From UMGS172 sp045636945 (GTDB lineage: Bacteria > Bacillota > Clostridia > Oscillospirales > Acutalibacteraceae), in NCBI GenBank assembly GCA_045636945.1, contig JAZTYO010000006.1, positions 1 to 46,247 of the forward strand: a DNA stretch of 46,247 bases, read 5' to 3'. A program made the translations under genes and the position numbers. Under the pieces are notes generated by a model. The model saw only the letters and a program-made list of their open reading frames with translations. It was not told the DNA's origin and searched no databases. Shown piece after piece: positions 6,798 through 15,197 of the stretch (the stretch's first letter is position 1; every line of letters begins with the position of its first letter).

Positions 6798-9239
6798 ATG
6801 AAAAAGTTCATCTTTACACTTTTGACGGTTGTTTTGCTTGTCACAACACTGACAGCTACACTCGCCACAACAGCAAATGCAGCGTTTTACACGCAAAAAA
6901 TCACAGGTTCAACTGTAAACAGCATCCTTAATATCATAAAAACAAATGAGGGCATTACTGCCTACAATAAAGCTTACTATCTGTTTTATGATTCTCAATA
7001 TGCTGCAGCCTATCAAAAGACTTTTCCTTACACCAATAGCACATACCCTCACTCTGCCGTTGTAGACAATGGCACAACTTACGCTGTAACCAAATCAGGT
7101 GGATGTATGACATATTCAAATTTTGTCTGCAAGTATGTTTTTGGTACAAATGCAACTTCTGCAGCTTGGAAATACGCTTCAGGTTCAGCAGGTTCTTTAA
7201 CAGCCAACAGTATCAAAGAACTTATTACAAACCACGCCCAATTTGGTGAGCACATCCGTATTGACGGAACACATTCTATATCTTTTGCTGCATATACATC
7301 AGACGGGTTCTATTATACAAGTTATTATACCGATTCCAACCCTATGATTTACATTGCATATACTACTTGGCAAAACTTTGCTAACGAATGCAATTCAAAA
7401 GGAAAACGAGTATGGATATATAATACAGTTACCACGACCAATTCCGGAACAAGTGGCGAAAATGTACCGATAACCCTTAGCAACGGTTATTCAGGTAAAA
7501 GTAACACCATATCCGATACTAACGCAATATTATACGGAACGGTTACCAAACCTGCTTCATCGAACGCTTCACAATTTGGAATATTCATCAGGAAACCTAA
7601 CGATACCTATGCTAACGGGTGGTCGTTACGCCATGGGGCGCAAGCGGATCACACCGGCGAAACTTCTTTTCCTATTTGGTTCGACATCAATGCTGAAGTC
7701 GGATTAACCTTAACGCACGCAACCAGTTATGTATATCAATTGTTTATGGTTGTTAATGGTGTCGAATACTACAGTCCAGAAGCGACCTTTACCACCACCG
7801 GCACCCACTCCTACGGCGCATGGCAGACTGTAACGGCGGCAAAATGTACTACGGCAGGCTCGCAAAAGCGCACCTGTGCCTGCGGAGCTGTTGAGACCGC
7901 CGCTATCTCGGCGCTTGGTCACAGTTATTCTTCTGCCTTCACCATGGACAAGGCGGCATCCTGCACCGTAGCCGGCTCTAAATCAAGACATTGCACACGC
8001 TCGGGTTGTACCGCCACCACCGCAGTCACCGTCATTCCTGCAACGGGGCATTCTTACGGCTCTTGGCAGACCGTGACGGCGGCAAAATGTACTACTGCAG
8101 GCTCGCAAAAGCGCACCTGCGCCTGTGGAGCGTATGAGACCCAAAACATAAACGCATTGGGTCACAGCTATTCATCTGCCTTCACCGTGGACAAGGCGGC
8201 CTCCTGCACCGTAGCCGGCTCTAAGTCAAGACATTGCACACGTTCAGACTGCACCGCCACCACCGAGGTCACCGCTATTCCTAAAAATCCTCACTCCTAC
8301 GGTGCTTGGCAGACCGTGACCAAGCCCTCCTGCACGGCAACCGGCTCGCAAAAGCACGTTTGCTCAAGCTGTTCTCACACCGAGTATAAGACCGTTGCGG
8401 CGCTCGGACACGATTATTCTTCGGCGTGGACGGTTGATAAGGCCGCCACCTGCACCGCCTCAGGCACCAAGTCTCACCATTGCTCACGCTGTACCTCAAA
8501 ATCCTCTGTCACCACCATCCCCGCCAACGGTCACTCGTGGTCGGGCTGGACGGTCACCAAGCAGGCCACCTATGAGACCACAGGAACAAAAGTGCGTGAA
8601 TGTACCGCAAGCGGTTGCTCAGCCGAGGAATCGGCCGTTATTGCCAAGCTTTCGCTTGACGGACACACACATAATTTTGGAAACTGGGTGACCGAGACTG
8701 CCGCCACCTGCACAAAAAACGGCCTTCAAAAGCGCACCTGCTCTATCTGCAAGTCTTCTGAAACGCAGGAAATAACCGCCCACGGACACAAGATAACAGA
8801 ATGGAAGACCGAAAAGGTTGCAAACTGCACCGACGAAGGTGTTGAAACCCGTAGCTGTACGGTCTGCCACGAATCCGAAGCACACGTCACTCCTGCTTAT
8901 GGCCATAACTTCGGGGAATGGCACACGAAGGTTGAGGCAACCGCCGAAAGCGAAGGCCTGCTGGAGCGCAAGTGCAACAACTGCTCCGAAACCGAAACAC
9001 AGACCACGCCCAAGCTCAACCTTTCGGTCGATACATCAAGCAACACCCCATCGGATGACACCTCCGAGCCTGAATCCGACCCCAAGCCCAATCCCGAGCC
9101 CGATGCTGACAAGACCAACGGTTCGCCCAAAGGTGATAACAATAATCTCACTACCGTAATTATAATTTGTTCTGTAATAATCGGTGCATTATTGGCCGCC
9201 TTGATCGTTTTGGTTATTGTGAAGAAAAACAAGCACTAA
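6798..9239 (+). CDS. Membrane-anchored surface protein: cysteine-peptidase-like domain plus ten Cys/His repeats
   Basis: 813 residues. Signal peptide 1-28 (MKKFIFTLL..., cleavage near ANA). Residues about 30-215 resemble the papain/NlpC-like domains of clostridial surface proteins, with SGGCMTYSNF (Cys103), GTHSISF (His159) and a TTWQNF segment near 190; peptidase or amidase activity is inferred. About 218-335 looks like an Ig/FN3-like sandwich. From 336 to about 738 there are ten units of about 40 residues of the form H..WxxxxxAxCTxxGxxxRxC..C..xE....GH. A Pro/Glu/Asp-rich linker, one membrane helix (about 781-808) and a KKNKH tail follow. I chose the ATG after GGAGG; a TTG at 6723 would place translation inside the promoter. 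The first 980 bases are clearly more AT-rich than the repeats, suggesting domain shuffling. Confidence 0.85.
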   Translation: MKKFIFTLLTVVLLVTTLTATLATTANAAFYTQKITGSTVNSILNIIKTNEGITAYNKAYYLFYDSQYAAAYQKTFPYTNSTYPHSAVVDNGTTYAVTKSGGCMTYSNFVCKYVFGTNATSAAWKYASGSAGSLTANSIKELITNHAQFGEHIRIDGTHSISFAAYTSDGFYYTSYYTDSNPMIYIAYTTWQNFANECNSKGKRVWIYNTVTTTNSGTSGENVPITLSNGYSGKSNTISDTNAILYGTVTKPASSNASQFGIFIRKPNDTYANGWSLRHGAQADHTGETSFPIWFDINAEVGLTLTHATSYVYQLFMVVNGVEYYSPEATFTTTGTHSYGAWQTVTAAKCTTAGSQKRTCACGAVETAAISALGHSYSSAFTMDKAASCTVAGSKSRHCTRSGCTATTAVTVIPATGHSYGSWQTVTAAKCTTAGSQKRTCACGAYETQNINALGHSYSSAFTVDKAASCTVAGSKSRHCTRSDCTATTEVTAIPKNPHSYGAWQTVTKPSCTATGSQKHVCSSCSHTEYKTVAALGHDYSSAWTVDKAATCTASGTKSHHCSRCTSKSSVTTIPANGHSWSGWTVTKQATYETTGTKVRECTASGCSAEESAVIAKLSLDGHTHNFGNWVTETAATCTKNGLQKRTCSICKSSETQEITAHGHKITEWKTEKVANCTDEGVETRSCTVCHESEAHVTPAYGHNFGEWHTKVEATAESEGLLERKCNNCSETETQTTPKLNLSVDTSSNTPSDDTSEPESDPKPNPEPDADKTNGSPKGDNNNLTTVIIICSVIIGALLAALIVLVIVKKNKH
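7803..8537 (+). repeat. Tandem repeat of about 245 bp inside the surface-protein gene
   Basis: Units at 7803-8048 and 8049-8291 are nearly identical; a third at 8292-8537 is more diverged. Each unit encodes two 40-residue Cys/His modules. Such repeats can expand or contract by recombination. Confidence 0.85.
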
Positions 9240-9246
9240 AAAACTA

Positions 9247-9283
9247 ACCGTCCGAGTAACAATACTGCTCGGACGGTGTTTTT
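9247..9283 (+). terminator. Intrinsic terminator of the surface-protein gene
   Basis: ACCGTCCGAG and CTCGGACGGT form a 10-bp stem followed by GTTTTTAT, a few bases after the stop codon. Confidence 0.9.
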
Positions 9284-9311
9284 ATGCCTTTTTATACACT
9301 TTATGCACGTT

Positions 9312-9560
9312 TTATATTCCTTTATACTTTCTCCTTGTGGCAAGGCCGCCGCGGATATGGCGCTCTTCTTTATTGCGCTCCAAAACAACCTTAACCGCCT
9401 TCCACAACTCGGGGTTGTGACTTTTCAGCCTTTCGGTAACATCCTTATGCACCGTTGATTTGCTGATTTTAAAAACCTTGGCGGCTGCCCTTACCGTTGC
9501 GTCATTTTCGATTATGTACTCCCCTAAAACACAGGCTCTTGACTCTACCTCATTCCTCAT
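9312..9560 (-). CDS. spoIIID: Sporulation transcription factor SpoIIID
   Basis: Mother-cell DNA-binding protein that activates and represses many SigE genes and helps switch on SigK in endospore formers. The 82 residues align along the whole length with the known family: an N-terminal helix, DATVRAAAKVFKISKSTVHKDVTERL as the HTH at about 20-45, then a basic C-terminal part with RHIRGGLATRRKYKG. TTTTAGGAG provides a ribosome site. It stands alone between two terminators with its own SigE-like promoter. It is strong evidence that the organism sporulates or descends from a recent spore former. Confidence 0.95.
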   Translation of the reverse strand: MRNEVESRACVLGEYIIENDATVRAAAKVFKISKSTVHKDVTERLKSHNPELWKAVKVVLERNKEERHIRGGLATRRKYKGI

Positions 9561-9587
9561 ACTATCAACTCCTAAAAGGTCTAATCA

Positions 9588-9616
9588 ATAGTATGTTGCA
9601 TAAGGTTTAATTATGC
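9588..9616 (-). promoter_or_regulatory. Candidate SigE promoter of spoIIID
   Basis: On the minus strand GCATAATT (9609-9616) and CATACTAT (9588-9595) are 13 bp apart, close to the Bacillus SigE -35 and CATACANT -10 consensus. SigE control of spoIIID is established in Bacillus. Confidence 0.5.
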
Positions 9617-9640
9617 CGAAGCCGTGTTTTCACCTAAACA

Positions 9641-9683
9641 AAAACCCTCTTTGACTATAGTAATTATAGCCAAAGAGGGTTTT
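9641..9683. terminator. Terminator of the fumarate/Hdr operon
   Basis: AAAACCCTCTTTG and CAAAGAGGGTTTT form a perfect 13-bp outer stem; the interior CTATA...TATAG can extend it. Flanking A and T tracts make it work in both directions. It ends the 12-gene leftward operon just before spoIIID. Confidence 0.9.
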
Positions 9684-9702
9684 AATTGCTTAAATGCAGT
9701 TT

Positions 9703-10941
9703 TTAGAACAGCATAATCAAGAACTGCGATGCCAAAACAACCGAGATAAGTGCGATGGGATAGGTTGCGGCATAAGCGGTAGCAACATCTTCGGTGCCTG
9801 CAACATTGATAAGAGTACCAAGTGCAGGGGTCGAGGTCATACCACCGGTGATAGAGCCGAGGTTGTTAAGCAGGCTGAGTTTGAGAATATACTTTGCAAA
9901 GAAGAAGCCGATTACCATCGGAATAATGGTCATCAATGCACCGTAAAGGAAGTATACAGCCTCAAAGCACTCGACAAACTTTGCACCACCTGCGATACCT
10001 GCACCAATGAGGAACAGCATAAGACCAAACTCACGGAATACCTTCAAGGTTGCTGCAGGAGGCATAAGGTTGATTTTGCCAACCCTTGAAAAGTGTCCAA
10101 AGATAAGCGAAACCAACAAATAGCCACCGGTAGTTGTAAGTGAGAATGAACCAAACTTGATGCTACCAATCAAAAGACCGAAGATAGCAGCTAAGGCAAA
10201 AGGAGCTATACCGAAAGAATCGATATTGATAAGCTTCTTTTCGCTCTTTACGTCAACGGGGTCCTCTGCATTGCCGTCACCACCCGAAAGCTTGGCACGT
10301 TCAACGGCCATATCAGCCTTCATAAACTTGGGGACAAGCTGTACGAAAAGAACAACTCCAATAACACCGAAGATATACGCAATACCGTTACCAACAGCGA
10401 CAAAGCTTGCATAATCGTTGCCCACTGCTTCTTTTGCGGCCGAGAATGCAGGAGTTGAGGTCAAAGCACCCGAGAAAAGTCCCGTCATAATAGCGGTCAA
10501 TTCCTCGTCGGGGATATCCATTGTCATCTTTGCAACAAAGATGCATCCTGCACAGATAAGTGCACCCGAAGCGATTATAACAAAACCCAAAAGAATATAT
10601 GTTTTGAAGTTTTTCTTTAAGTTCCCGAAGAACTTGGGACCTGCAATAAATCCAACCGATGTAACGAACAACAGAAGTCCGAGGTTTTCAACAACCTTCA
10701 GAGCATTGGTTGTGTAGTTAGCATCACCGACTGCAAGTTGGTCACTCAAAGGACCGTAGAAAAGGCATCCGAAAAGCAACGCAATAAGAAAAACTCCTGC
10801 GGTTCCAAGATTTACGCCCTTAACAGTAACCTTACCAAGTAAATAACCTACTGCGGCAATAACAAGGATCGAAAAAATGAGGAATGCTACACCGCTGATG
10901 GAAAGATTAAACTTTCCGTCGAACAACTCAAATAATTTCAT
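9703..10941 (-). CDS. AspT/YidE-type (AAE family) anion exchanger, probable dicarboxylate transporter
   Basis: Integral membrane protein of 412 residues, about ten helices in two related halves. Each half carries the signature of the aspartate:alanine exchanger family: SGALTSTPAFSAA near 160 and GGMTSTPALGTL near 375. Known AAE proteins exchange aspartate/alanine or export succinate-type acids and are usually about 550 residues with a central TrkA-C region. Here the central loop is only about 35 residues, rich in Asp/Glu/Lys, so that regulatory region is missing. As last gene of an operon that makes succinate from oxaloacetate, it most likely exchanges C4-dicarboxylates; substrate is inferred. 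It lies 78 bp after frdA, across a stem-loop. Confidence 0.8.
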   Translation of the reverse strand: MKLFELFDGKFNLSISGVAFLIFSILVIAAVGYLLGKVTVKGVNLGTAGVFLIALLFGCLFYGPLSDQLAVGDANYTTNALKVVENLGLLLFVTSVGFIAGPKFFGNLKKNFKTYILLGFVIIASGALICAGCIFVAKMTMDIPDEELTAIMTGLFSGALTSTPAFSAAKEAVGNDYASFVAVGNGIAYIFGVIGVVLFVQLVPKFMKADMAVERAKLSGGDGNAEDPVDVKSEKKLINIDSFGIAPFALAAIFGLLIGSIKFGSFSLTTTGGYLLVSLIFGHFSRVGKINLMPPAATLKVFREFGLMLFLIGAGIAGGAKFVECFEAVYFLYGALMTIIPMVIGFFFAKYILKLSLLNNLGSITGGMTSTPALGTLINVAGTEDVATAYAATYPIALISVVLASQFLIMLF

Positions 10942-10960
10942 TTTAAATCACCATTTCACT

Positions 10961-10992
10961 CTTTAAGCGGATGGTTTCCCATCCGCTTAAAG
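10961..10992 (-). promoter_or_regulatory. Intercistronic stem-loop between frdA and the transporter
   Basis: CTTTAAGCGGATGG and CCATCCGCTTAAAG form a perfect 14-bp stem with a 4-base loop. No U-run follows in the direction of transcription, so a processing or stabilising element, or partial attenuation, is more likely than termination. Confidence 0.6.
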
Positions 10993-11019
10993 TTATCTGT
11001 TATAGATTATCTTTTCTCC

Positions 11020-12639
11020 TTAGAAATCCTTCTGATTGGTATAATTAGGAATAAGCTTGGGAGAAACCTTGTCGGTCACGATGCCTGCATCGGCCATTTC
11101 CTTCTTGAAGCTGTCAACGTGGTCGAGATTGAGCTTATCGCTTGCAACAGTGTTCTTGGCAACTGTGGCAGCATTGATACCTGCGTTACGTCCGAATACG
11201 ATAATATCGAGCAAGGAGTTACCCATAAGACGGTTTTCACCGTGGATTCCTCCGACTGCCTCACCTGCAACAAAGAGGTTCTCAACGTCGGACATACCGT
11301 TAGCGGCAATCTTGATACCGCCGTTCTGATAGTGGAGAGTGGGGTAAATAAGAATGGGTTGCTTACGCATATCAATACCGTATTTGAGGTACATACGCAT
11401 CATAGCAGGGATTCTCTTCTCAATAGTACCCTCACCGTGAATCATATCAATCATAGGTGAGTCAAGCCAGATACCCTGACCACCATTGAAGGTATCAACA
11501 CCCTTGCCCTTGCGGCACTCTCTGATAACAGAGGATGCACAAACGTCACGGGTTTCAAGGGGATACATAAATGCTTCACCGTCACAGTTTACAAGCTGTG
11601 CACCGATGGAACGAACCTTCTCGGTAACAAGAGCGCCGAAAATCTGCGAAGGATATGCAGCACCGGTGGGATGGTACTGGAGGGTATAAGCGTAAAGCAA
11701 GGGTGCGCCTGCACGGTATGCCATAACAAGACCGTCGGCTGTTGCGCCGTAGTGGTTAGAGGTCGGGAAGCCCTGATAGTGCATACGACCTGCACCGCCG
11801 GTTGCGATGATAACGGTCTTAGCACGAGCCACAAGGATTTCCTTGGTTTCCATGTTCATAAGAACTGCGCCTGCTGCCTTGCCGTTTTCATCCTTGATGA
11901 TTTCGATAGCCGAGGTGAAATCAACAACGGGAATCTGACGGTTCTGAACCTCGTCACGAAGAACACGCATAATTTCTGCACCGGAGTAGTCCTTGCAGGC
12001 GTGCATACGCTTTCTCGAAGTACCACCACCGTGGGTAGTAACCATTGTACCGTCGGCTTCCTTATCAAACATAACACCGAGGTCGTTAAGCCACTTGATG
12101 CAGATAGGTGCATCGTTAACAAGCTTGTAAACAAGCTCGGGAACGTTCTTGAAGTGACCGCCACCCATAACGTCGAGATAATGCTGTGCAGGGCTATCAT
12201 TAGGCTTATCGGCGGCCTGAATTCCGCCTTCTGCCATCATAGTGTTGGCATCACCGTGACGGAGCTTGGTTACTATCATAACGTTTGCGCCGTTTTCGTG
12301 AGCCATAATTGCGGCTGCAGAACCAGCACCGCCACCACCGATAATAAGAACGTCAACATCGTAATCTAACTCAGAAAGGTCGATATCGGCAGGATTGATT
12401 CTAGGGTTGGCCTGCAGGGTTTCTGCAAGCTCAAGGGGAACTCTCTCACCCTTGTTGGGACCGATTTTAAGTTCGGCAAACTGCGACTTGATATGGTCGG
12501 GATGGTTTTCGAGCAAAACCTGATCCTTTTCGTCGGCAGTCATTCTTCTGGGGTGATTACCTGCGAGAATCTGTTTAAGACGCTCCTCACGGGTCGCCTC
12601 CACCTTTTTGATGGATTCTAACATTTCCTGTGTATACAT
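11020..12639 (-). CDS. frdA: Soluble fumarate reductase flavoprotein subunit (FrdA/TfrA-like)
   Basis: Reduces fumarate to succinate at FAD, fed by the FeS subunit upstream. 539 residues: an unusual 90-residue N-terminal extension, then DVLIIGGGGAGSAAA for FAD (about 94-108), AEGGIQAA, HACKDYSGAE, QYHPTGAAYP, TLHYQNGGI and GENRLMGNSLLD with the conserved His and Arg residues of substrate binding. The SHT motif whose His bonds FAD covalently in SdhA/FrdA reads ANT here, so FAD is probably non-covalent, as I recall for methanogen thiol:fumarate reductase. No membrane anchor subunit is nearby and it has no signal peptide, so it acts in the cytosol. It is 13 bp after frdB. Related flavoproteins reduce other enoates; fumarase next door favours fumarate. 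Confidence 0.88.
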   Translation of the reverse strand: MYTQEMLESIKKVEATREERLKQILAGNHPRRMTADEKDQVLLENHPDHIKSQFAELKIGPNKGERVPLELAETLQANPRINPADIDLSELDYDVDVLIIGGGGAGSAAAIMAHENGANVMIVTKLRHGDANTMMAEGGIQAADKPNDSPAQHYLDVMGGGHFKNVPELVYKLVNDAPICIKWLNDLGVMFDKEADGTMVTTHGGGTSRKRMHACKDYSGAEIMRVLRDEVQNRQIPVVDFTSAIEIIKDENGKAAGAVLMNMETKEILVARAKTVIIATGGAGRMHYQGFPTSNHYGATADGLVMAYRAGAPLLYAYTLQYHPTGAAYPSQIFGALVTEKVRSIGAQLVNCDGEAFMYPLETRDVCASSVIRECRKGKGVDTFNGGQGIWLDSPMIDMIHGEGTIEKRIPAMMRMYLKYGIDMRKQPILIYPTLHYQNGGIKIAANGMSDVENLFVAGEAVGGIHGENRLMGNSLLDIIVFGRNAGINAATVAKNTVASDKLNLDHVDSFKKEMADAGIVTDKVSPKLIPNYTNQKDF

Positions 12640-12652
12640 TTACAGCGCCTCC

Positions 12653-13327
12653 TTATTTCTCAAAATCACGGTTGTTGTACATTTCTTTGAGTTCTTCGGC
12701 AGTCTTCTTCATAATATCCTGAAGATCTGCTTCACAACCGCCGTTTTCAACCTCTGCAACTCGGTCTAAGAGGTGCTGAGTTTCGGGAGCTAAGTATTTA
12801 CCGTTCAAGCGACGTGCCAACAAGCCTACCTGCGGATGGGTAATACCTGCAGGACAACGGGAAGAGCAAACGCCGCACATTACACAGTCAAACGACTCTT
12901 CTGCACACTTTTCAAAGTCACCACGCTGTGCATAAGCAATATACTGCATAACGTTAAGTTCCTGAGTGCAAGCCTTGGTACAAGCGTTACAACCAATACA
13001 AGCATAAACCTCGGGGTAAAGCTGCATCATAATCTGCTCGGTGGGTTTTACTTTCTCAATATCATAAACCTGCTTAACCAACGGGAAGAAAGGCAAGGTT
13101 GCAATATACATATTGTCCTCAACCTTGGTCTGACAAGCAAGGCAGGTTTTCAGCTCCTGCTGACCCTTGATACGGTAAATAGTAGCACAAGCACCACAGA
13201 AACCGCAACGGCATCCGACACCGCGAACGAGCTGATAGCCTGCATATTCCATTGCATTCATAATGGTGAGGCTTGCAGGAACCTCATACTTTTTGCCGAA
13301 AAGAAAAATATTTACTGTCTTTTCCAT
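12653..13327 (-). CDS. frdB: Fumarate reductase iron-sulfur subunit (FrdB/TfrB-like)
   Basis: Electron-transfer partner of FrdA, 224 residues. The N-terminal part has a [2Fe-2S] pattern with Cys39, 41, 44, 47 in GCRCGFCGAC and Cys62/65 in CLAC. Two [4Fe-4S] motifs follow: CIGCNACTKAC near 108-118 and CVMCGVCSSRCP near 147-158. The first 4Fe motif lacks the usual closing Pro. Methanogen TfrB continues into a CCG (HdrB-like) half; this protein stops before it, and HdrB is encoded separately in the same operon. No membrane-binding segment is seen. It follows the flavoprotein FlxA gene by 12 bp and precedes frdA by 13. Confidence 0.88.
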   Translation of the reverse strand: MEKTVNIFLFGKKYEVPASLTIMNAMEYAGYQLVRGVGCRCGFCGACATIYRIKGQQELKTCLACQTKVEDNMYIATLPFFPLVKQVYDIEKVKPTEQIMMQLYPEVYACIGCNACTKACTQELNVMQYIAYAQRGDFEKCAEESFDCVMCGVCSSRCPAGITHPQVGLLARRLNGKYLAPETQHLLDRVAEVENGGCEADLQDIMKKTAEELKEMYNNRDFEK

Positions 13328-13339
13328 ACGTCTTCTCCT

Positions 13340-14188
13340 TTAATACTCACTCGGAAGTTCATCCAGCTCATCACAACGGAATACCGGACCGTCCTTGCAA
13401 ACATATTTTGCACCGACGTTACATCTGCCGCATTTACCGACACCGCATTTCATACGAAGCTCAAGTGTTGTGTAAACGTTGGTCTTATCAAAACCGATGG
13501 CACAAAGTCCCTCAAGGGTGAACTTGATCATAATCGGAGGTCCGCACAAAACGGCAACTTTGTTGGTATCAAAGCCAAGCTCTTTTACATAGTTGGGGAC
13601 AAAGCCTACGTGTCCGTCCCAATCCTCCTGAGGATTGTCGATTGTCAAATAAACGTTGACGCCTGTATCATTGGACCACTCATCGATGATCTCTTTATAA
13701 TCAAGCAGGTCGTCCTTGCTACGTGAACCGTAAACTATGTCAATCTTGCCATAGCGGTCACGGTAATGACGGCAGTAGTTGATGACCGAACGAAGAGGTG
13801 CCAATCCAACACCGCCTGCAATAAACAGAAGGTCTTTGCCGGCAAATACGTCGTCAACTGGGAACGGTTTGCCGTAAGGTCCGCGGATGGTAATCTGCTG
13901 ATCGGGTTCGGCCTGATGCAACCACTCTGTTACACAACCGCACTTTTTGATGGAGAACTCCATATACTCCTCGTTTGTGGGTGAAGAAGTGATAGAAAAC
14001 ATTGCTTCACCAACACCGGGAACAGACAGCATAGCACACTGACCGGGCATATGGTCAAATGCCTTTTTACCGTCGGGAGTTACAACTCTGAAGGTTTTAA
14101 TATCGGGGGTATCAATGCGAACATCGGTAATGACACCAATCTTCGGAATCAAAGTATCGTTTACATTATTCACTTTATCTTCCTCCAA
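13340..14188 (-). CDS. flxA: NAD(P)H-oxidising FAD/[2Fe-2S] subunit (FlxA-like)
   Basis: 282-residue member of the ferredoxin-NADP reductase family in the branch of sulfhydrogenase gamma, AsrB and FlxA. Visible are FSITSSP for FAD near 64, GPYGKPFP, the nucleotide site FIAGGVGLAPLRS near 127-139, VLCGPPIMIKF near 218, and a C-terminal [2Fe-2S] loop CGVGKCGRCNVG plus a later Cys in VCKDG. It is the expected entry point for NADH electrons in an Flx-Hdr complex. It overlaps the upstream FeS gene by 14 bases, so equal expression with it is likely. NADH rather than NADPH preference cannot be read from the sequence with certainty. Confidence 0.85.
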   Translation of the reverse strand: MEEDKVNNVNDTLIPKIGVITDVRIDTPDIKTFRVVTPDGKKAFDHMPGQCAMLSVPGVGEAMFSITSSPTNEEYMEFSIKKCGCVTEWLHQAEPDQQITIRGPYGKPFPVDDVFAGKDLLFIAGGVGLAPLRSVINYCRHYRDRYGKIDIVYGSRSKDDLLDYKEIIDEWSNDTGVNVYLTIDNPQEDWDGHVGFVPNYVKELGFDTNKVAVLCGPPIMIKFTLEGLCAIGFDKTNVYTTLELRMKCGVGKCGRCNVGAKYVCKDGPVFRCDELDELPSEY

Positions 14189-15197
14189 TCTTCTTCATTA
14201 CTTTAACAATATTCATAGAGATGGGGCATTTTGCAAGGCAACGTCCACAACCTACGCAGCTGAACATACCGTCGTTGTTTTCGGGATAGTACACAAGCTT
14301 GTGCATAAATCTCTGACGGAAACGTTCCTTCTGAGTAAGACGGTTGTTACCGTGAGCCATTCTTGTGAACTCAGAATACATACAAGAATCCCAACATCTG
14401 AAACGGACAACTCCGTTACCTGTGTTAAAATCCTTAATATCATAGCACTGACAGGTTGGGCACACAAAGGTACAGGTGCCGCAACCAAGGCAGGTTTCGG
14501 ACAGCTCATCCCACTCGGGAAGATTGAACAATTCCTCAGTCTTGCCACCGCCAAAACTGTCAGTAGTAAGGTTTTTGAGCGGAAGCTTATCCATAATAGC
14601 GTTGATTTTGCTCTTCTGCTCATCTACAACTGCACTGTCGCAATCCTCAAGCAAGGATGCGATGCTGTTAAGCAGAGCTTTACCTTTTTCGGTGTTGGCC
14701 TCAAAGAAAATCTCGGTGTCGTTTTTCCAAGCGGAAATATCACCCTGAGGTTCGGCAGGATTGATACCAAAGGTCTTGCAGAAGCAGGTTTCGGAAGGCT
14801 TGGTACAAGCCAACGATACGATAACACCGTTCTGTCTTCTCTGTGCATAGAAACTGTCAACAGGCTCGCTCAAAAATACGCGGTCAAGCACGTCAAAGCT
14901 CTTCACATCGCAAGCACGGACTCCGAAAATGACGAACTTTTCACCCTCGGTACGGATATCGACAACCTCGATACTCTTGCCCTCGGTCTTAAATTTCATC
15001 AAATCCTCGGTCTGGGGGAAGAAGAAATCTTTAGGGCTTCTTACGGTGTTAAGAGCGTTGCTACAAACGGTGCCCTCTTCCCATCTTTTATAAGTGGTGA
15101 TGCCGTCATTCTGGTCAACGGGCAGATACAATGCCGATGTTTTTGCAATCTCGGCAAAAACAAGGTTCATTTTCTCAAGACAACATTTAAGCATCAA
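14175..15197 (-). CDS. 4Fe-4S dicluster electron-transfer protein (FlxB / sulfhydrogenase-beta-like)
   Basis: 340-residue cytosolic iron-sulfur protein. The N-terminal 210 residues follow the sulfhydrogenase beta / AsrA pattern, with FGVRACDVKSFDVLDRVF near 93-110 and CTKPSETCFCKTFG near 131-144. Two [4Fe-4S] motifs close the protein: CLGCGTCTFVCPTCQC near 236-251 and CVGCGRCLAKCP near 315-326. In known operons this type of protein carries electrons between the flavoprotein (FlxA or hydrogenase gamma) and the rest of the complex. The start overlaps the preceding gene by 4 bases; two adjacent Met codons are possible starts. By order it corresponds to FlxB, but B and C names differ between reports, so I give no symbol. 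Confidence 0.8.
   Translation of the reverse strand: MMLKCCLEKMNLVFAEIAKTSALYLPVDQNDGITTYKRWEEGTVCSNALNTVRSPKDFFFPQTEDLMKFKTEGKSIEVVDIRTEGEKFVIFGVRACDVKSFDVLDRVFLSEPVDSFYAQRRQNGVIVSLACTKPSETCFCKTFGINPAEPQGDISAWKNDTEIFFEANTEKGKALLNSIASLLEDCDSAVVDEQKSKINAIMDKLPLKNLTTDSFGGGKTEELFNLPEWDELSETCLGCGTCTFVCPTCQCYDIKDFNTGNGVVRFRCWDSCMYSEFTRMAHGNNRLTQKERFRQRFMHKLVYYPENNDGMFSCVGCGRCLAKCPISMNIVKVMKKIGGR

Noticed and set aside
7803..9010. CRISPR-like array because of regular repeats
   Set aside because: The repeats are protein-coding units without spacers, in frame with the surface protein.
10961..10992. Intrinsic terminator splitting the transporter from the operon
   Set aside because: No U-run follows on the transcribed strand, and I saw no clear promoter after it.
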